The position numbers and the translations under genes are program-made. A DNA stretch of 64,000 nucleotides from UBA2834 sp963623365 (lineage in GTDB: Bacteria; Patescibacteriota; Saccharimonadia; Saccharimonadales; Saccharimonadaceae). This document shows, one piece after another, positions 48,967 through 57,722 of this stretch. Where the stretch lies: contig CAVFJY010000001.1 of assembly GCA_963623365.1 (NCBI GenBank), positions 124,001 to 188,000 of the forward strand, in the 5' to 3' direction. A model generated the notes under the pieces. The model had not been told where the DNA came from and searched no databases. It saw only the letters and a list, made by a program, of their open reading frames with translations. Positions within the stretch are counted from its first letter, which is position 1. The number at the start of each line of letters is the position of its first letter.

Positions 48967-50484
48967 CTACTTGGCGTATTCAATCGCGCGAGTTTCGCGA
49001 ATAACATTAACCTTAACAACGCCTGGGTATTGCATAGTAGCCTCAATCTTATCGGCGATATCGCGCGCAAGCTTGAGCGCGGAGAGATCGTCAATTTGCT
49101 TTGGCTCGACAATAACGCGAATTTCACGACCAGCCGAAATCGCATAGGCCTTATCGATACCCTGGAAGCTGGTAGCCACATTTTCGAGCGCTTTCATGCG
49201 TTCGGCGAAGTTCTCAGCAGAAATATTACGTGCGCCTGGGCGAGCAGCGGAAATAGCGTCAACAATCTTGACAATAACCGCTTCTGGCGTGGTTGGCTCA
49301 ATATCGTCATGGTGCGCGGCGATAGCGTGTACAATCGCATCTTCCATGCCATATTTTTTTGCTAACTCGGCGCCAATATCGGCGTGCTTCCCTTCAATCT
49401 TATGCGTAACGGCCTTGCCCATGTCGTGCAACAGCGTAGCAGTTTTAGCGATACGCACATCGGCACCAATCTCTTCAGCAATCATGCCCGCCATATGTGC
49501 CATTTCGATAGAATGAAGTAAGACGTTCTGACCATAGCTAGTACGGAACTTGAGTTCGCCGAGGAGATGCAGAATTTCGGACGGGATACCAATGACGCCG
49601 ACTTCGCGAGCAGCATCTTCGCCAGCTCGAACGACTTCTTTCTCAATTTCACGCTCAGCTTTAGCGACGGCTTCCTCGATGCTAGACGGATTAATACGGC
49701 CATCTTTCATCAGGCGTTCCAAAGCATAACGAGCGACTTGGCGACGAATCGGGTCAAAGCTACTCAAAACAACCATACCCGGAGTATCGTCAACCAGCAC
49801 ATCAACACCAGTCGCGTGCTGAAGTGCCTGAATATTGCGCCCCTCTTTACCGATAATGCGGCCTTTCATGTCGTCATCAGGCAGTTTAAGGCTCGTAACG
49901 GTGCGATCAGCGGTAACCTCGGAAGACATGCGCTCCATAGCAGTAAGCAACATCGCCTCGGCGGTGTCGTCGATATGGTCATTGAAAGCTTTTTGCTGCT
50001 TGATGACAAGACTACTGAGGTCCTCTTTAATATCGCGCTCAGTCATAGACATGAGCTTTTCTTTGGCTTCAGTCTTGCTGAGACCAGCGATTTTCTCGAG
50101 TTTTTCTTGCGCCTTGGTGCGGATAGCACGAACCTCATCCTTAAGCTCTTCAATTTCGCCCTCTTGTTTGCGCAGATGGTCGGACTTTTTTTCGATTTGA
50201 TCAAGCTTAGTGTCAAGCAAGTTTTCGCGTTCAACTAGACGATCTTCGGTGCGCTTCCATTCTTTGCGGCGATTGTCTTCTTCGCGCTGAGCTTTTTCAT
50301 TAATATTGGAGGCTTCTTTTTTGGCATTCAAAACAATTTCGGAAGCTTCATGCTTAGCTTTGCGGACGAGGTCGTCAGCTTTGGCTTTACCACCCGTCTC
50401 TTTACGTTTATTGTAGACAAAAATACTGCCTGCGCCAGCGCCCGCACCCAAAATGAGTGCGATAACTGGAATAAAATATTCCAT
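48967..50484 (-). CDS. rny: Ribonuclease Y
   Basis: 505-aa membrane-anchored endoribonuclease that starts mRNA decay in Gram-positive-type bacteria. N-terminal helix (~5-22), long coiled coil (~30-200), KH domain (KGRIIGKEGRNIQALQHATG), then the HD domain with LLHDMGKAVTH and AAHHDD metal-binding residues. Ends IEYAK. Length and order are normal. AGAGGA precedes the ATG. Confidence 0.96.
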   Translation of the reverse strand: MEYFIPVIALILGAGAGAGSIFVYNKRKETGGKAKADDLVRKAKHEASEIVLNAKKEASNINEKAQREEDNRRKEWKRTEDRLVERENLLDTKLDQIEKKSDHLRKQEGEIEELKDEVRAIRTKAQEKLEKIAGLSKTEAKEKLMSMTERDIKEDLSSLVIKQQKAFNDHIDDTAEAMLLTAMERMSSEVTADRTVTSLKLPDDDMKGRIIGKEGRNIQALQHATGVDVLVDDTPGMVVLSSFDPIRRQVARYALERLMKDGRINPSSIEEAVAKAEREIEKEVVRAGEDAAREVGVIGIPSEILHLLGELKFRTSYGQNVLLHSIEMAHMAGMIAEEIGADVRIAKTATLLHDMGKAVTHKIEGKHADIGAELAKKYGMEDAIVHAIAAHHDDIEPTTPEAVIVKIVDAISAARPGARNISAENFAERMKALENVATSFQGIDKAYAISAGREIRVIVEPKQIDDLSALKLARDIADKIEATMQYPGVVKVNVIRETRAIEYAK

Positions 50485-50565
50485 ACGGTCCTCTCTTTTC
50501 TATGAAATGAAAATAAAATCGTTAATAAAAATTGAAATCCCCCTGAAATTATTTTAGCACAGAGA

Positions 50566-50898
50566 TTATTTTCGTGGCGGGGTAATGTTGGCGGGGCGAC
50601 CATATTCGGGCAGAATTAGGTCGACGCGCTCGCCGCGATGGTTATAGAGCGGGACATTGAGGTCGTTTGCAAGCGTATTAACGACGACGGCGCCGATACG
50701 CAGACCAGTAAAACTGCCTGGGCCAGACATGAAAGTAATTTCGCTGATATCGCGCCAGTCTTTACCATTGACTTGGAGTTTAGTATGAATAAATTTGAGC
50801 AGGTCGCGCGCCAATGTACGGCCAGACTCCCACTCGTAGCTTTGGTCATCGAGCTTCAAAATAGTTATTGGCGCAGAGGTATCAAGATAGAGTTTCAT
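50566..50898 (-). CDS. tsaB: Short TsaB-like protein
   Basis: 110 aa, about half the usual length. TsaB is the scaffold partner of TsaD in making the t6A modification of tRNAs that read ANN codons. The signature FMSGPGSFTGLRIGAVVVNTLAN is intact and an N-terminal LDTS is kept. The second half of the ASKHA-like fold is missing; the gene stops after the region that contacts TsaD in known complexes. It overlaps tsaE by 4 nt, supporting a t6A role. It may be a natural minimal form. Confidence 0.85.
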   Translation of the reverse strand: MKLYLDTSAPITILKLDDQSYEWESGRTLARDLLKFIHTKLQVNGKDWRDISEITFMSGPGSFTGLRIGAVVVNTLANDLNVPLYNHRGERVDLILPEYGRPANITPPRK

Positions 50899-51299
50899 CG
50901 TTCTGTCAACTCCCGTGTCTGCTCGTCGACATATTTAATTTCAATGATGCGATGTTGTTTTGGCAAAATATCTTGAATACTATTGCCCCACTCAATAATC
51001 GTGATAGTGTTTGGATCACCGATAGCTTCAGCGAGGTCCTCGGACATAATGCCTGGGTCGGCGAGACGATAGAAATCATAGTGAACGAGACGACAGTTGC
51101 TGCCAAGATATTCTTTGGAGATAGTGAAAGAGGGCGAAGTGATAGCCTCTTTGACGCCGAGCCCCTGTGCGATACCACGTACGAGCGTAGTTTTACCAGC
51201 GCCAACGTCGCCAAGCAATTCCAAAACAGCGGGAGCCGTAAGTTTTTTGCCTAAGGTTCGGCCATATCCTAGCATCTCGGTTTCAGAATGAATTAACAT
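50895..51299 (-). CDS. tsaE: tRNA t6A synthesis ATPase TsaE
   Basis: 134-aa P-loop ATPase of the t6A complex. Walker A GDVGAGKTT, then SPSFTISKEY and LVHYDFYRL, IIEWGNSI, all typical. Overlaps the end of comEC by 7 nt and has an internal TAAAAT box (51306-51311) 6 nt before its ATG, so it may be transcribed separately. Confidence 0.95.
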   Translation of the reverse strand: MLIHSETEMLGYGRTLGKKLTAPAVLELLGDVGAGKTTLVRGIAQGLGVKEAITSPSFTISKEYLGSNCRLVHYDFYRLADPGIMSEDLAEAIGDPNTITIIEWGNSIQDILPKQHRIIEIKYVDEQTRELTER

Positions 51300-52726
51300 G
51301 CATATATTTTACCATATTTTTGACTTTTAGCTAGGGCGGCGTGCGGGCGAAAATCGTAATGGCTGCGTTGTTTGAGAATGAGAAGTAGCGCGATTAGCGG
51401 CAGATAGATCAGCAGAACAGTGGCGTTGCCAACGGGGAGCGTAAAACTAGCCCAAGGAATTTGCGCCGCAAAACCAATTAGAGCGAGATGAATTTGAATG
51501 ATAGGAATTGCAAGCTTGGCAACGAACAGCAAAAAAGTTCCGCTTAGCAGCGTGAGCGCCATGACGAGTGCAATGGTGGGCGAAATAATTAGACCGAGCA
51601 CGAGGCCAGCAACAGAAAACATACCGAAATTGTAGATGCTAATAGGTAGACAAAAGAGCTGCGCAGAGAGCGAAACAAGGAAAGCACTTGTTAGAAAACT
51701 GGGCTTGGCGCGACCATAGAGATATTTGGCAAGAACTGGCGCGAAGAAGATAATACCGAAATAAGCGGCGAAAGAGAGCTGCCAACCGACATTTTGGAGA
51801 TTATAGGGATTGATTAGTAGCGTGAGGGCAACAACATAGAAGAAGAGCCGGACGGGATGAAATTTACGACCAAAATACCAAGCCAGTAGAGCTAGCAAGC
51901 TCATCAAACTAGCACGCGCCATACTAGCACTAAAACCCGTGACGGAAATAAAAGCGAGCACGAGAGCGAGCGTACCAAGGATAATGGCGGCACGAGAAAT
52001 TTTACCAAAGACTTTTCTAACGGCGGAAAGCAAAATCGAGAGATGAAAACCAGAAGTAACAACAAGGTGCGAGAGACCAGCTAGGCGCAGTTGCTCGATA
52101 AAATCTTCAGACATGCCGCTTTTATCGCCAACGAGGTAACCGAGGGCGAGACTAGAAATTTCGGGCGCAAAAAGCGACTGGATATTCTCCGTAAAGCGCT
52201 GCTTGAGTTGGTTAGCAAAATCGGGTGGGCTAGGTTTGCCCAGCGAAACAAAGTCGGGGCGATAGATAAAGCCAGCATATTCGCCAAAGCCCCTTGAAAG
52301 CTTGCCGCGCAAAGTAATACGGTCGGAACGGCGCAAGTCTAGCACAGTATTTATGGAGGTGTCCGCCAAGATGATGTATACTTGACAATTTTTGATATTC
52401 GTGCTATAATTAAGAGATAGGTTGCTGATACGAAGGCGCAGCTGCGCTTCCCGCTCGGTGGCATCTTCTACTAAAATACCAGATAGAGTTATTTCCTGCC
52501 CGTAATATGCAGCGAGCCTTGCTTGGTCTTGCAAAATAACGACTTGGCGAGCATAGCCGATGCAGACGCCCGCAATGAGCGCAAAATAGAGGCGCAGAAA
52601 ATTGCGATAAGCTAGGCTCAGCCCGAGACATAAGAACGCGAGCAAGCATAGCAATAATGCGTCAGCAATAACGGCGAGAATCCGCGCGAGAATAATCCCG
52701 AAAATTAGTGCGAAACAAAATATCAA
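51293..52726 (-). CDS. comEC: ComEC/Rec2-type DNA uptake channel without metallo-beta-lactamase domain
   Basis: 477 aa, polytopic. N-terminal helices, an OB-like outside domain (~60-170: QEITLSGILVEDATER), then the competence domain with AGLSHLVVTSGFHLSILLSAV, the conserved transport core. It stops after the last helices and lacks the C-terminal metallo-beta-lactamase-like domain, as do some ComEC proteins. With RecA and type IV minor pilins in the window, natural transformation is plausible. The start (TTG at 52726) is uncertain; no Shine-Dalgarno is seen. Confidence 0.85.
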   Translation of the reverse strand: MIFCFALIFGIILARILAVIADALLLCLLAFLCLGLSLAYRNFLRLYFALIAGVCIGYARQVVILQDQARLAAYYGQEITLSGILVEDATEREAQLRLRISNLSLNYSTNIKNCQVYIILADTSINTVLDLRRSDRITLRGKLSRGFGEYAGFIYRPDFVSLGKPSPPDFANQLKQRFTENIQSLFAPEISSLALGYLVGDKSGMSEDFIEQLRLAGLSHLVVTSGFHLSILLSAVRKVFGKISRAAIILGTLALVLAFISVTGFSASMARASLMSLLALLAWYFGRKFHPVRLFFYVVALTLLINPYNLQNVGWQLSFAAYFGIIFFAPVLAKYLYGRAKPSFLTSAFLVSLSAQLFCLPISIYNFGMFSVAGLVLGLIISPTIALVMALTLLSGTFLLFVAKLAIPIIQIHLALIGFAAQIPWASFTLPVGNATVLLIYLPLIALLLILKQRSHYDFRPHAALAKSQKYGKIYAC

Positions 52727-52839
52727 TGGAATTAGTGAGGTATGATAATTGTGCCGAGATCATTGCATGCCCCCAGTTTGGCGAAAAAATACCAGAGTTA
52801 AAAGCATGAGCATGAAGCTCTGACGGAAGCTTGGCATGC

Positions 52840-52845
52840 TATAAT
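52840..52845 (+). promoter_or_regulatory. Extended -10 box of the LtaS-like gene (leaderless type)
   Basis: TGCTATAAT; the hexamer ends 6 nt before the second of two adjacent ATGs. Confidence 0.55.
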
Positions 52846-52851
52846 GAAATG

Positions 52852-54762
52852 ATGAAAAAAGTCAAAACAAAGAGACTGAAATTAAAGCTGCGTTTTTTTC
52901 GACGACTAGACAACCGCAAAATGTATTTCTTAAATTCGGTAATTTTTTTGGCATTGGCAGCAATTTTTTTGACTTGGTTTTTGGAATATCGCTATTTTAT
53001 TAATGATTTTAGCCGGACTTGGAGTTTTGCGATTGGCAGTCCGGCGCCATTTTTCTTTAACGCTTTTTTACTGTGGCTGATGCTAGTGCTGCTGTGGGGG
53101 ATTTGCGAAAAACCTGGGACAGCAGCGGGTGCAATGTGGATTATTATTACGGCCGTAACTTATGCGCATATTAATAAATTTAATTCGCGCGGTTTTCCAT
53201 TACTACCAGAAGATTTTCAGTTGGCGAGCGAAGCATCTTCACTGACAAAATTCGTAAGTGCCGTATCAATCACACGCATGATTGCGGCAATTATCCTGAT
53301 TATTGCCCTGACAATTTTCTTCAACCATAAAGTTGCAAATAAATTGTATCTTAATTACAAAAATCCTAGCCCAAGCTTTGCAAAGCGACATTTTTTGGTA
53401 ATGCGGTTGGCGGTTATTACGATTGCCGGCCTATCTTTCTTCTTTGTGACGGATTTCGTGCGACATAATGACGGCAGCCGCTACGAAGACACCTTCCTGG
53501 GCACGCATTTTACGGCATGGAACCAGAACCGCAACTATGACGACAACGGTTTTATTTTGGGCTTTTTGTATAATTTGCAAAAATTACAACTATCGAAGCC
53601 GGATGAATATAGTGAAGCAAAAATTACGGAGCTAAAAGCGGAGTACGATGACCGCGCCGAGAAAGAAAATGGAAAGCGAATTTCAGCGGCAGACGAAGAC
53701 GTAAATATTGTGGTGATTTTAAATGAATCATTCTTTGACCCGAGTGTAGAGTATCAGGGGCTAAAATTCGAGGATTATTATCCGCATACGGGTGGCGATA
53801 TTTTGCCAAATCTGCACCGGATTATGCGCGAATATCCGAGCGGCTACATGTATTCATTGGACTATGGCGGCGGTACGGCGAATATTGAGTTTGAGACATT
53901 CACAAGCATGACGAATTATTGGGTGAACACCGTGCCATATACAGCGCTAATTCCGAAAGCAGGCGAAATTCCAAGCATCGCTCAGACTTACAAAAAATTA
54001 GGATATAAAACGACGGCGATTCATCCTTATAACGGCGGCATGTATAAGCGCAACATCGCGTTGAAGAATGAGGGCTTTGATACCTTTATTGATGAACACG
54101 AAATGACATATCAAGAACATGACGGCAACTCTGAATATATTAATGACCGCTCAGCTTACCAGGAAACGCTGGACGTACTAAAAAGCTCCGATGAAAATCA
54201 AGTAATTGGGCTAGTTACAATGCAGAATCATACACCATATAATGCGGGAAATTACGAAGAAACGGAATTTGCGGTAACAAACGAGGATATCACAGAGGGC
54301 AAACGTTCAGATATTTCGATTTATTACCAGAGTTTACATAATTCGGATGCATACTTGGGCGAATTTATCGACAGTCTAGAGGAGCTAGACAAAAAAGTCG
54401 TCGTATTGTTCTTTGGCGATCATTCGGCGGGCTTGTTTGACGATACGAACAGCAGCGAGGTGAAAGAAGTAAGGGATTTGTCGCGAGTAACACCATATTT
54501 CGTGTATGCGAATTATGATGCAAACTTTAGTACAAGCTATTTGCCGACGACGACACCGAATTGCATGGTGAATACGATGTACAATTTGTTAAATTGGCAG
54601 AAGGATTCATATTATTATTTGGTAGACGATGTTTGCACGGCGGAGCCAATTCTGGCCGCGACTTGGCTAGAGGGGCGCGAGATGTCGCAGGTAGAGATTC
54701 TGCGTGACTATGAATTATTCACCTATGATATCCTTGGTGGCAAAAAATATTGGCTGCAATAG
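52852..54762 (+). CDS. LtaS-family membrane sulfatase-type phosphoglycerol transferase
   Basis: 636 aa. Five or so N-terminal transmembrane helices (to ~220), then an outside alkaline-phosphatase-fold domain. Motifs: NIVVILNESFFD (first metal site), YGGGTANIEFETFT (the Thr nucleophile region), IHPYNGGMYKRN, and FFGDHSAGLF (metal-binding Asp-His). LtaS enzymes polymerise glycerol phosphate from phosphatidylglycerol into lipoteichoic acid; the exact polymer here is not known. Start: two ATGs (52849, 52852); the second is chosen from the -10 spacing of the leaderless genes. Confidence 0.88.
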   Translation: MKKVKTKRLKLKLRFFRRLDNRKMYFLNSVIFLALAAIFLTWFLEYRYFINDFSRTWSFAIGSPAPFFFNAFLLWLMLVLLWGICEKPGTAAGAMWIIITAVTYAHINKFNSRGFPLLPEDFQLASEASSLTKFVSAVSITRMIAAIILIIALTIFFNHKVANKLYLNYKNPSPSFAKRHFLVMRLAVITIAGLSFFFVTDFVRHNDGSRYEDTFLGTHFTAWNQNRNYDDNGFILGFLYNLQKLQLSKPDEYSEAKITELKAEYDDRAEKENGKRISAADEDVNIVVILNESFFDPSVEYQGLKFEDYYPHTGGDILPNLHRIMREYPSGYMYSLDYGGGTANIEFETFTSMTNYWVNTVPYTALIPKAGEIPSIAQTYKKLGYKTTAIHPYNGGMYKRNIALKNEGFDTFIDEHEMTYQEHDGNSEYINDRSAYQETLDVLKSSDENQVIGLVTMQNHTPYNAGNYEETEFAVTNEDITEGKRSDISIYYQSLHNSDAYLGEFIDSLEELDKKVVVLFFGDHSAGLFDDTNSSEVKEVRDLSRVTPYFVYANYDANFSTSYLPTTTPNCMVNTMYNLLNWQKDSYYYLVDDVCTAEPILAATWLEGREMSQVEILRDYELFTYDILGGKKYWLQ

Positions 54763-54775
54763 AAAACTAACAAAA

Positions 54776-54800
54776 AAATACTCCCTTACGGGAGTTATTT
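54776..54800. terminator. Bidirectional terminator, LtaS-like gene / metG
   Basis: Stem ACTCCC/GGGAGT with TTAC loop, A run before and T run after. Lies between convergent stops. Confidence 0.8.
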
Positions 54801-54801
54801 T

Positions 54802-56211
54802 TTAGCTCTTGGGAAAAAGCGGTGTAGCTGGAGGCAGAATCGTGCTAGCAGTAAAGATTCTCTCAATCTGGCTAGCAGTATCCGGCAAGAAGATGGCGAG
54901 ACGATCATTAATGGCAAGCAAGTCGTCGACCATTTGGGTCAAAATCGCTTGCGCGCGTGCAGGGTCTTCTTTGGCGACGGCCCACGGTTTTTCGGCATCG
55001 ATGCGTTTATTCAGTTCAGTGATACCATCCCAGAGTAAATCAAAGGCGAAATTAAATTCGTATTTTTGCATGCGCGCATCAAAGTCGGCATTGGCAGTTT
55101 TTTGCACTTTGCGGCCAGCGAGTGCATTCTTTTTACAAAGCGTTGCTAAGCGCTGAACGAGATTACCGAGATCATTCGCAAGTTCGTTGTAGGACGCTTC
55201 GTATTTATCCCAAGTAAAGTCCGAATCATCGGTCGTTGAGGCATGACGAAGGAAATAATAGCGGAAAGGCGCGAGGCCGTGCTTAGCGAGAATTTCCTGC
55301 GGGTCAATAACATTGCCAATTGATTTGGACATTTTTTCGCCATTGACGGTAATAAAACCATGCGCGAGCAGATTATGCGACAGCGGCAAACCTAACCCCA
55401 TCAACATTGCTGGCCAAATACCAGCATGAAAGCGCAGAATATCTTTGCCAACGACCTGAGTATGAGCCGGCCAAAGGTCGGAAATATCTTCATCAGGATA
55501 GCCGAGCACAGTGAGATAATTGGCAAGCGCGTCAATCCAAACGTACATGACTTGCGAATCGTCATCAGGCACCGGCACACCCCAAACAACTTGCGCCTTC
55601 GGGCGCGAAATTGAGACATCCGGCATATCCTTCAGGAGATTGAGAAATTCTTTTTTGCGAAAAGTTGGCGTAATTTTGAGCTCGTCGCTTTCGATAGCGG
55701 TACGAATCCGATCCTTAAAATCCGCAATGCGCAGATAATAATTCTCTTCGCTGAGTTGAACGTAGGGTTTTTTGTGGTCGGGGCAAATACCATTATTGTC
55801 GCTCTGCTCTTTATCGGTAACGAAACTTTCGCAACCTTCACAATACCAGCCTTCGTAGCTATCTTTATAGATATGGTCGGAAAGACGTTGCCAAATCGCC
55901 TGACAACGACGCTCGTGGTCGGGGTTGGTGGTGCGAACAAAATCAGTATACTCAACACCGAGCGAGTGAATAAAATCTTGGAACTTCGCGGCATTCTGGT
56001 CAACAAATGTTTGCGTCGGAATATTCAATTCAGCAGCTTTTTTGAAGATCTTATTGCCATGTTCATCGGTGCCCGCCTGCAGACGCACTTTTTCGCCTTT
56101 AGATATCATATATCGACGGAGAGTGTCCGCAAGAAGATAATCCATAGCATGGCCAAGGTGCGGATTACCGTTGACGTATGGAATAGCTGTAGTGATATAT
56201 GATTCTTTCAT
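54802..56211 (-). CDS. metG: Methionyl-tRNA synthetase
   Basis: 469 aa. Charges tRNA-Met. PYVNGNPHLGH (HIGH box), zinc knuckle CEGCES then CPDH, and GEKMSKSIGNVIDP (KMSKS). Lacks the C-terminal tRNA-binding/dimer domain of longer MetRS, a common compact form. A TACTAT box ends 7 nt before the ATG. Confidence 0.96.
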   Translation of the reverse strand: MKESYITTAIPYVNGNPHLGHAMDYLLADTLRRYMISKGEKVRLQAGTDEHGNKIFKKAAELNIPTQTFVDQNAAKFQDFIHSLGVEYTDFVRTTNPDHERRCQAIWQRLSDHIYKDSYEGWYCEGCESFVTDKEQSDNNGICPDHKKPYVQLSEENYYLRIADFKDRIRTAIESDELKITPTFRKKEFLNLLKDMPDVSISRPKAQVVWGVPVPDDDSQVMYVWIDALANYLTVLGYPDEDISDLWPAHTQVVGKDILRFHAGIWPAMLMGLGLPLSHNLLAHGFITVNGEKMSKSIGNVIDPQEILAKHGLAPFRYYFLRHASTTDDSDFTWDKYEASYNELANDLGNLVQRLATLCKKNALAGRKVQKTANADFDARMQKYEFNFAFDLLWDGITELNKRIDAEKPWAVAKEDPARAQAILTQMVDDLLAINDRLAIFLPDTASQIERIFTASTILPPATPLFPKS

Positions 56212-56249
56212 GAATCATATAGTAACATCTTTTACAGATAAAGACGAGC

Positions 56250-56888
56250 TTAAGCAAGGACGATAATAACAACAAGAGCAAGAACGAGAATAAGAATTGC
56301 GCCAACGACAATGCCGATAATCGCGACATTGTTATGGAGAACGGAATTAAAATCGAGATTAGTTTTTGGTATTTTGATTGGCTGCTTGAGCTTATTTGTT
56401 TCAGGAGCGGCGGCAGCGGCAGCTGGGTCGGCCGAGGCAGGAGCGGATTCGTCAAAAGATTCGACCGGGTCGGCCTTAATCGCTTCATAATCTGGCGCAG
56501 TAGCGGGAGCAGCGGCAGCGGCAGGGTCGTCCATCAAATCGCCATCAACGAAACCCGCAGTTTCGGCGACTTGCTGAGCAGGCGCAGCAGATGCTGGCGT
56601 GGCAGCTGGATCGGCCGGAGCGGGAGCAGGCGCGGAAGTAGCGGCGGGCGTGCCAGCAAGGCTGAGATTTGGGTCAGCAGCTTGTTGGGCAGCAAGCTCA
56701 GCATCGGTAGTCGGTGTATTATCGAGACTAATATTTTCGACATCAAAGGTATTTTGGAGATCTTGCGCCGCAGCATTGGCGGATTCAGTAATCGCGGCAT
56801 TAATCGCCGAAAGATCCATATCATTCGATGCGGACACCGCTGGAGTGTCGGTTGGTTGATTGTTTGCCGCTTCGTCAGCTGGTTTCAT
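56250..56888 (-). CDS. Tail-anchored acidic Ala/Pro-rich protein, unknown
   Basis: 212 aa. Residues 1-~165 are low complexity (Ala, Pro, Asp, Glu), with no signal peptide. The last ~28 residues form a single transmembrane helix (NVAIIGIVVGAILILVLALV), so it is anchored by its tail with the bulk in the cytoplasm, or the reverse. Composition recalls the tail of the DHH-like protein at 24.6 kb. Follows rsmA by 42 nt. No function assigned. Confidence 0.65.
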   Translation of the reverse strand: MKPADEAANNQPTDTPAVSASNDMDLSAINAAITESANAAAQDLQNTFDVENISLDNTPTTDAELAAQQAADPNLSLAGTPAATSAPAPAPADPAATPASAAPAQQVAETAGFVDGDLMDDPAAAAAPATAPDYEAIKADPVESFDESAPASADPAAAAAAPETNKLKQPIKIPKTNLDFNSVLHNNVAIIGIVVGAILILVLALVVIIVLA

Positions 56889-56930
56889 AGACGCTTTGCT
56901 CCATTAAAAATATGCTTAGTTGTTTATATA

Positions 56931-57707
56931 TTAATGCTTATGGATATTTTTTTCAAGAGCACACCAGTCGGCAATCGTGAGATCGGCGGGACGGGCATTC
57001 TCGGAGATATGATTGGCGGCAAAGATGGCCGAAATTTGCGCGCGTGGTAGCCGCAGAGCTGCGGCAAGATTAGAAACAAGTTTTTTGCGAGGCGCACTGA
57101 AGCCCGCTTTAATAAGGCGCATTGTTGATTCGGAAGCGCGAGGACGCGCGAGTGGCGTCAAAACCACAACTTGGCTATCGACTTTTGGCGGGGGCGTGAA
57201 GAATTCGCGTTTAACAATACTACCGAGCGTAACATCGGCATAAATTTGCGCGGAAAGACCGAGAATAGAATAATCTCCCGGACCAGCCGCAAGCCGCTGC
57301 GCAACTTCCTTTTGAACAAGCAACACGATTTTTTGCGGACGATGCTTAGCATGGAGAAATTTTTGAATAATTGGCGAAGTAATATAATACGGAATATTTC
57401 CTGCAACGATATATTTTTCGGGCAAGTCAAGTTCATCTAAGTCAAGGCTGAGAATATCTTGATTAATAACCGTGAGATTCTTCCCCGGAAAGGATTTAGG
57501 CAGATTTTGAGCGAGACGCGCATCGAACTCAACGGCAGTAACTCGATCGAAAAATTGAAAAAGCGCGGAAGTAAGGGTGCCGAGCCCTGGGCCGATTTCG
57601 AGAACCTCATTAACATCAGCGCAGCTGGCAGCGTCGGCAATGTCGAGCAAGATGTCACGATCTTTTAGCCAATTTTGGCCAAGTGATTTTTTATTCTGGA
57701 GTGCCAT
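56931..57707 (-). CDS. rsmA: 16S rRNA dimethyladenosine transferase
   Basis: 258 aa. Dimethylates the two adjacent adenosines near the 3' end of 16S rRNA (KsgA). SAM-binding EIGPGLGTLTSAL, acidic VTAVEFDARLA, and the catalytic motif GNIPYYITSPII. Starts KKSLGQNWLKD. 15 nt downstream of the G5/transglycosylase gene, with no clear Shine-Dalgarno. Confidence 0.95.
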   Translation of the reverse strand: MALQNKKSLGQNWLKDRDILLDIADAASCADVNEVLEIGPGLGTLTSALFQFFDRVTAVEFDARLAQNLPKSFPGKNLTVINQDILSLDLDELDLPEKYIVAGNIPYYITSPIIQKFLHAKHRPQKIVLLVQKEVAQRLAAGPGDYSILGLSAQIYADVTLGSIVKREFFTPPPKVDSQVVVLTPLARPRASESTMRLIKAGFSAPRKKLVSNLAAALRLPRAQISAIFAANHISENARPADLTIADWCALEKNIHKH

Positions 57708-57722
57708 ATTTTATCGTTAATT

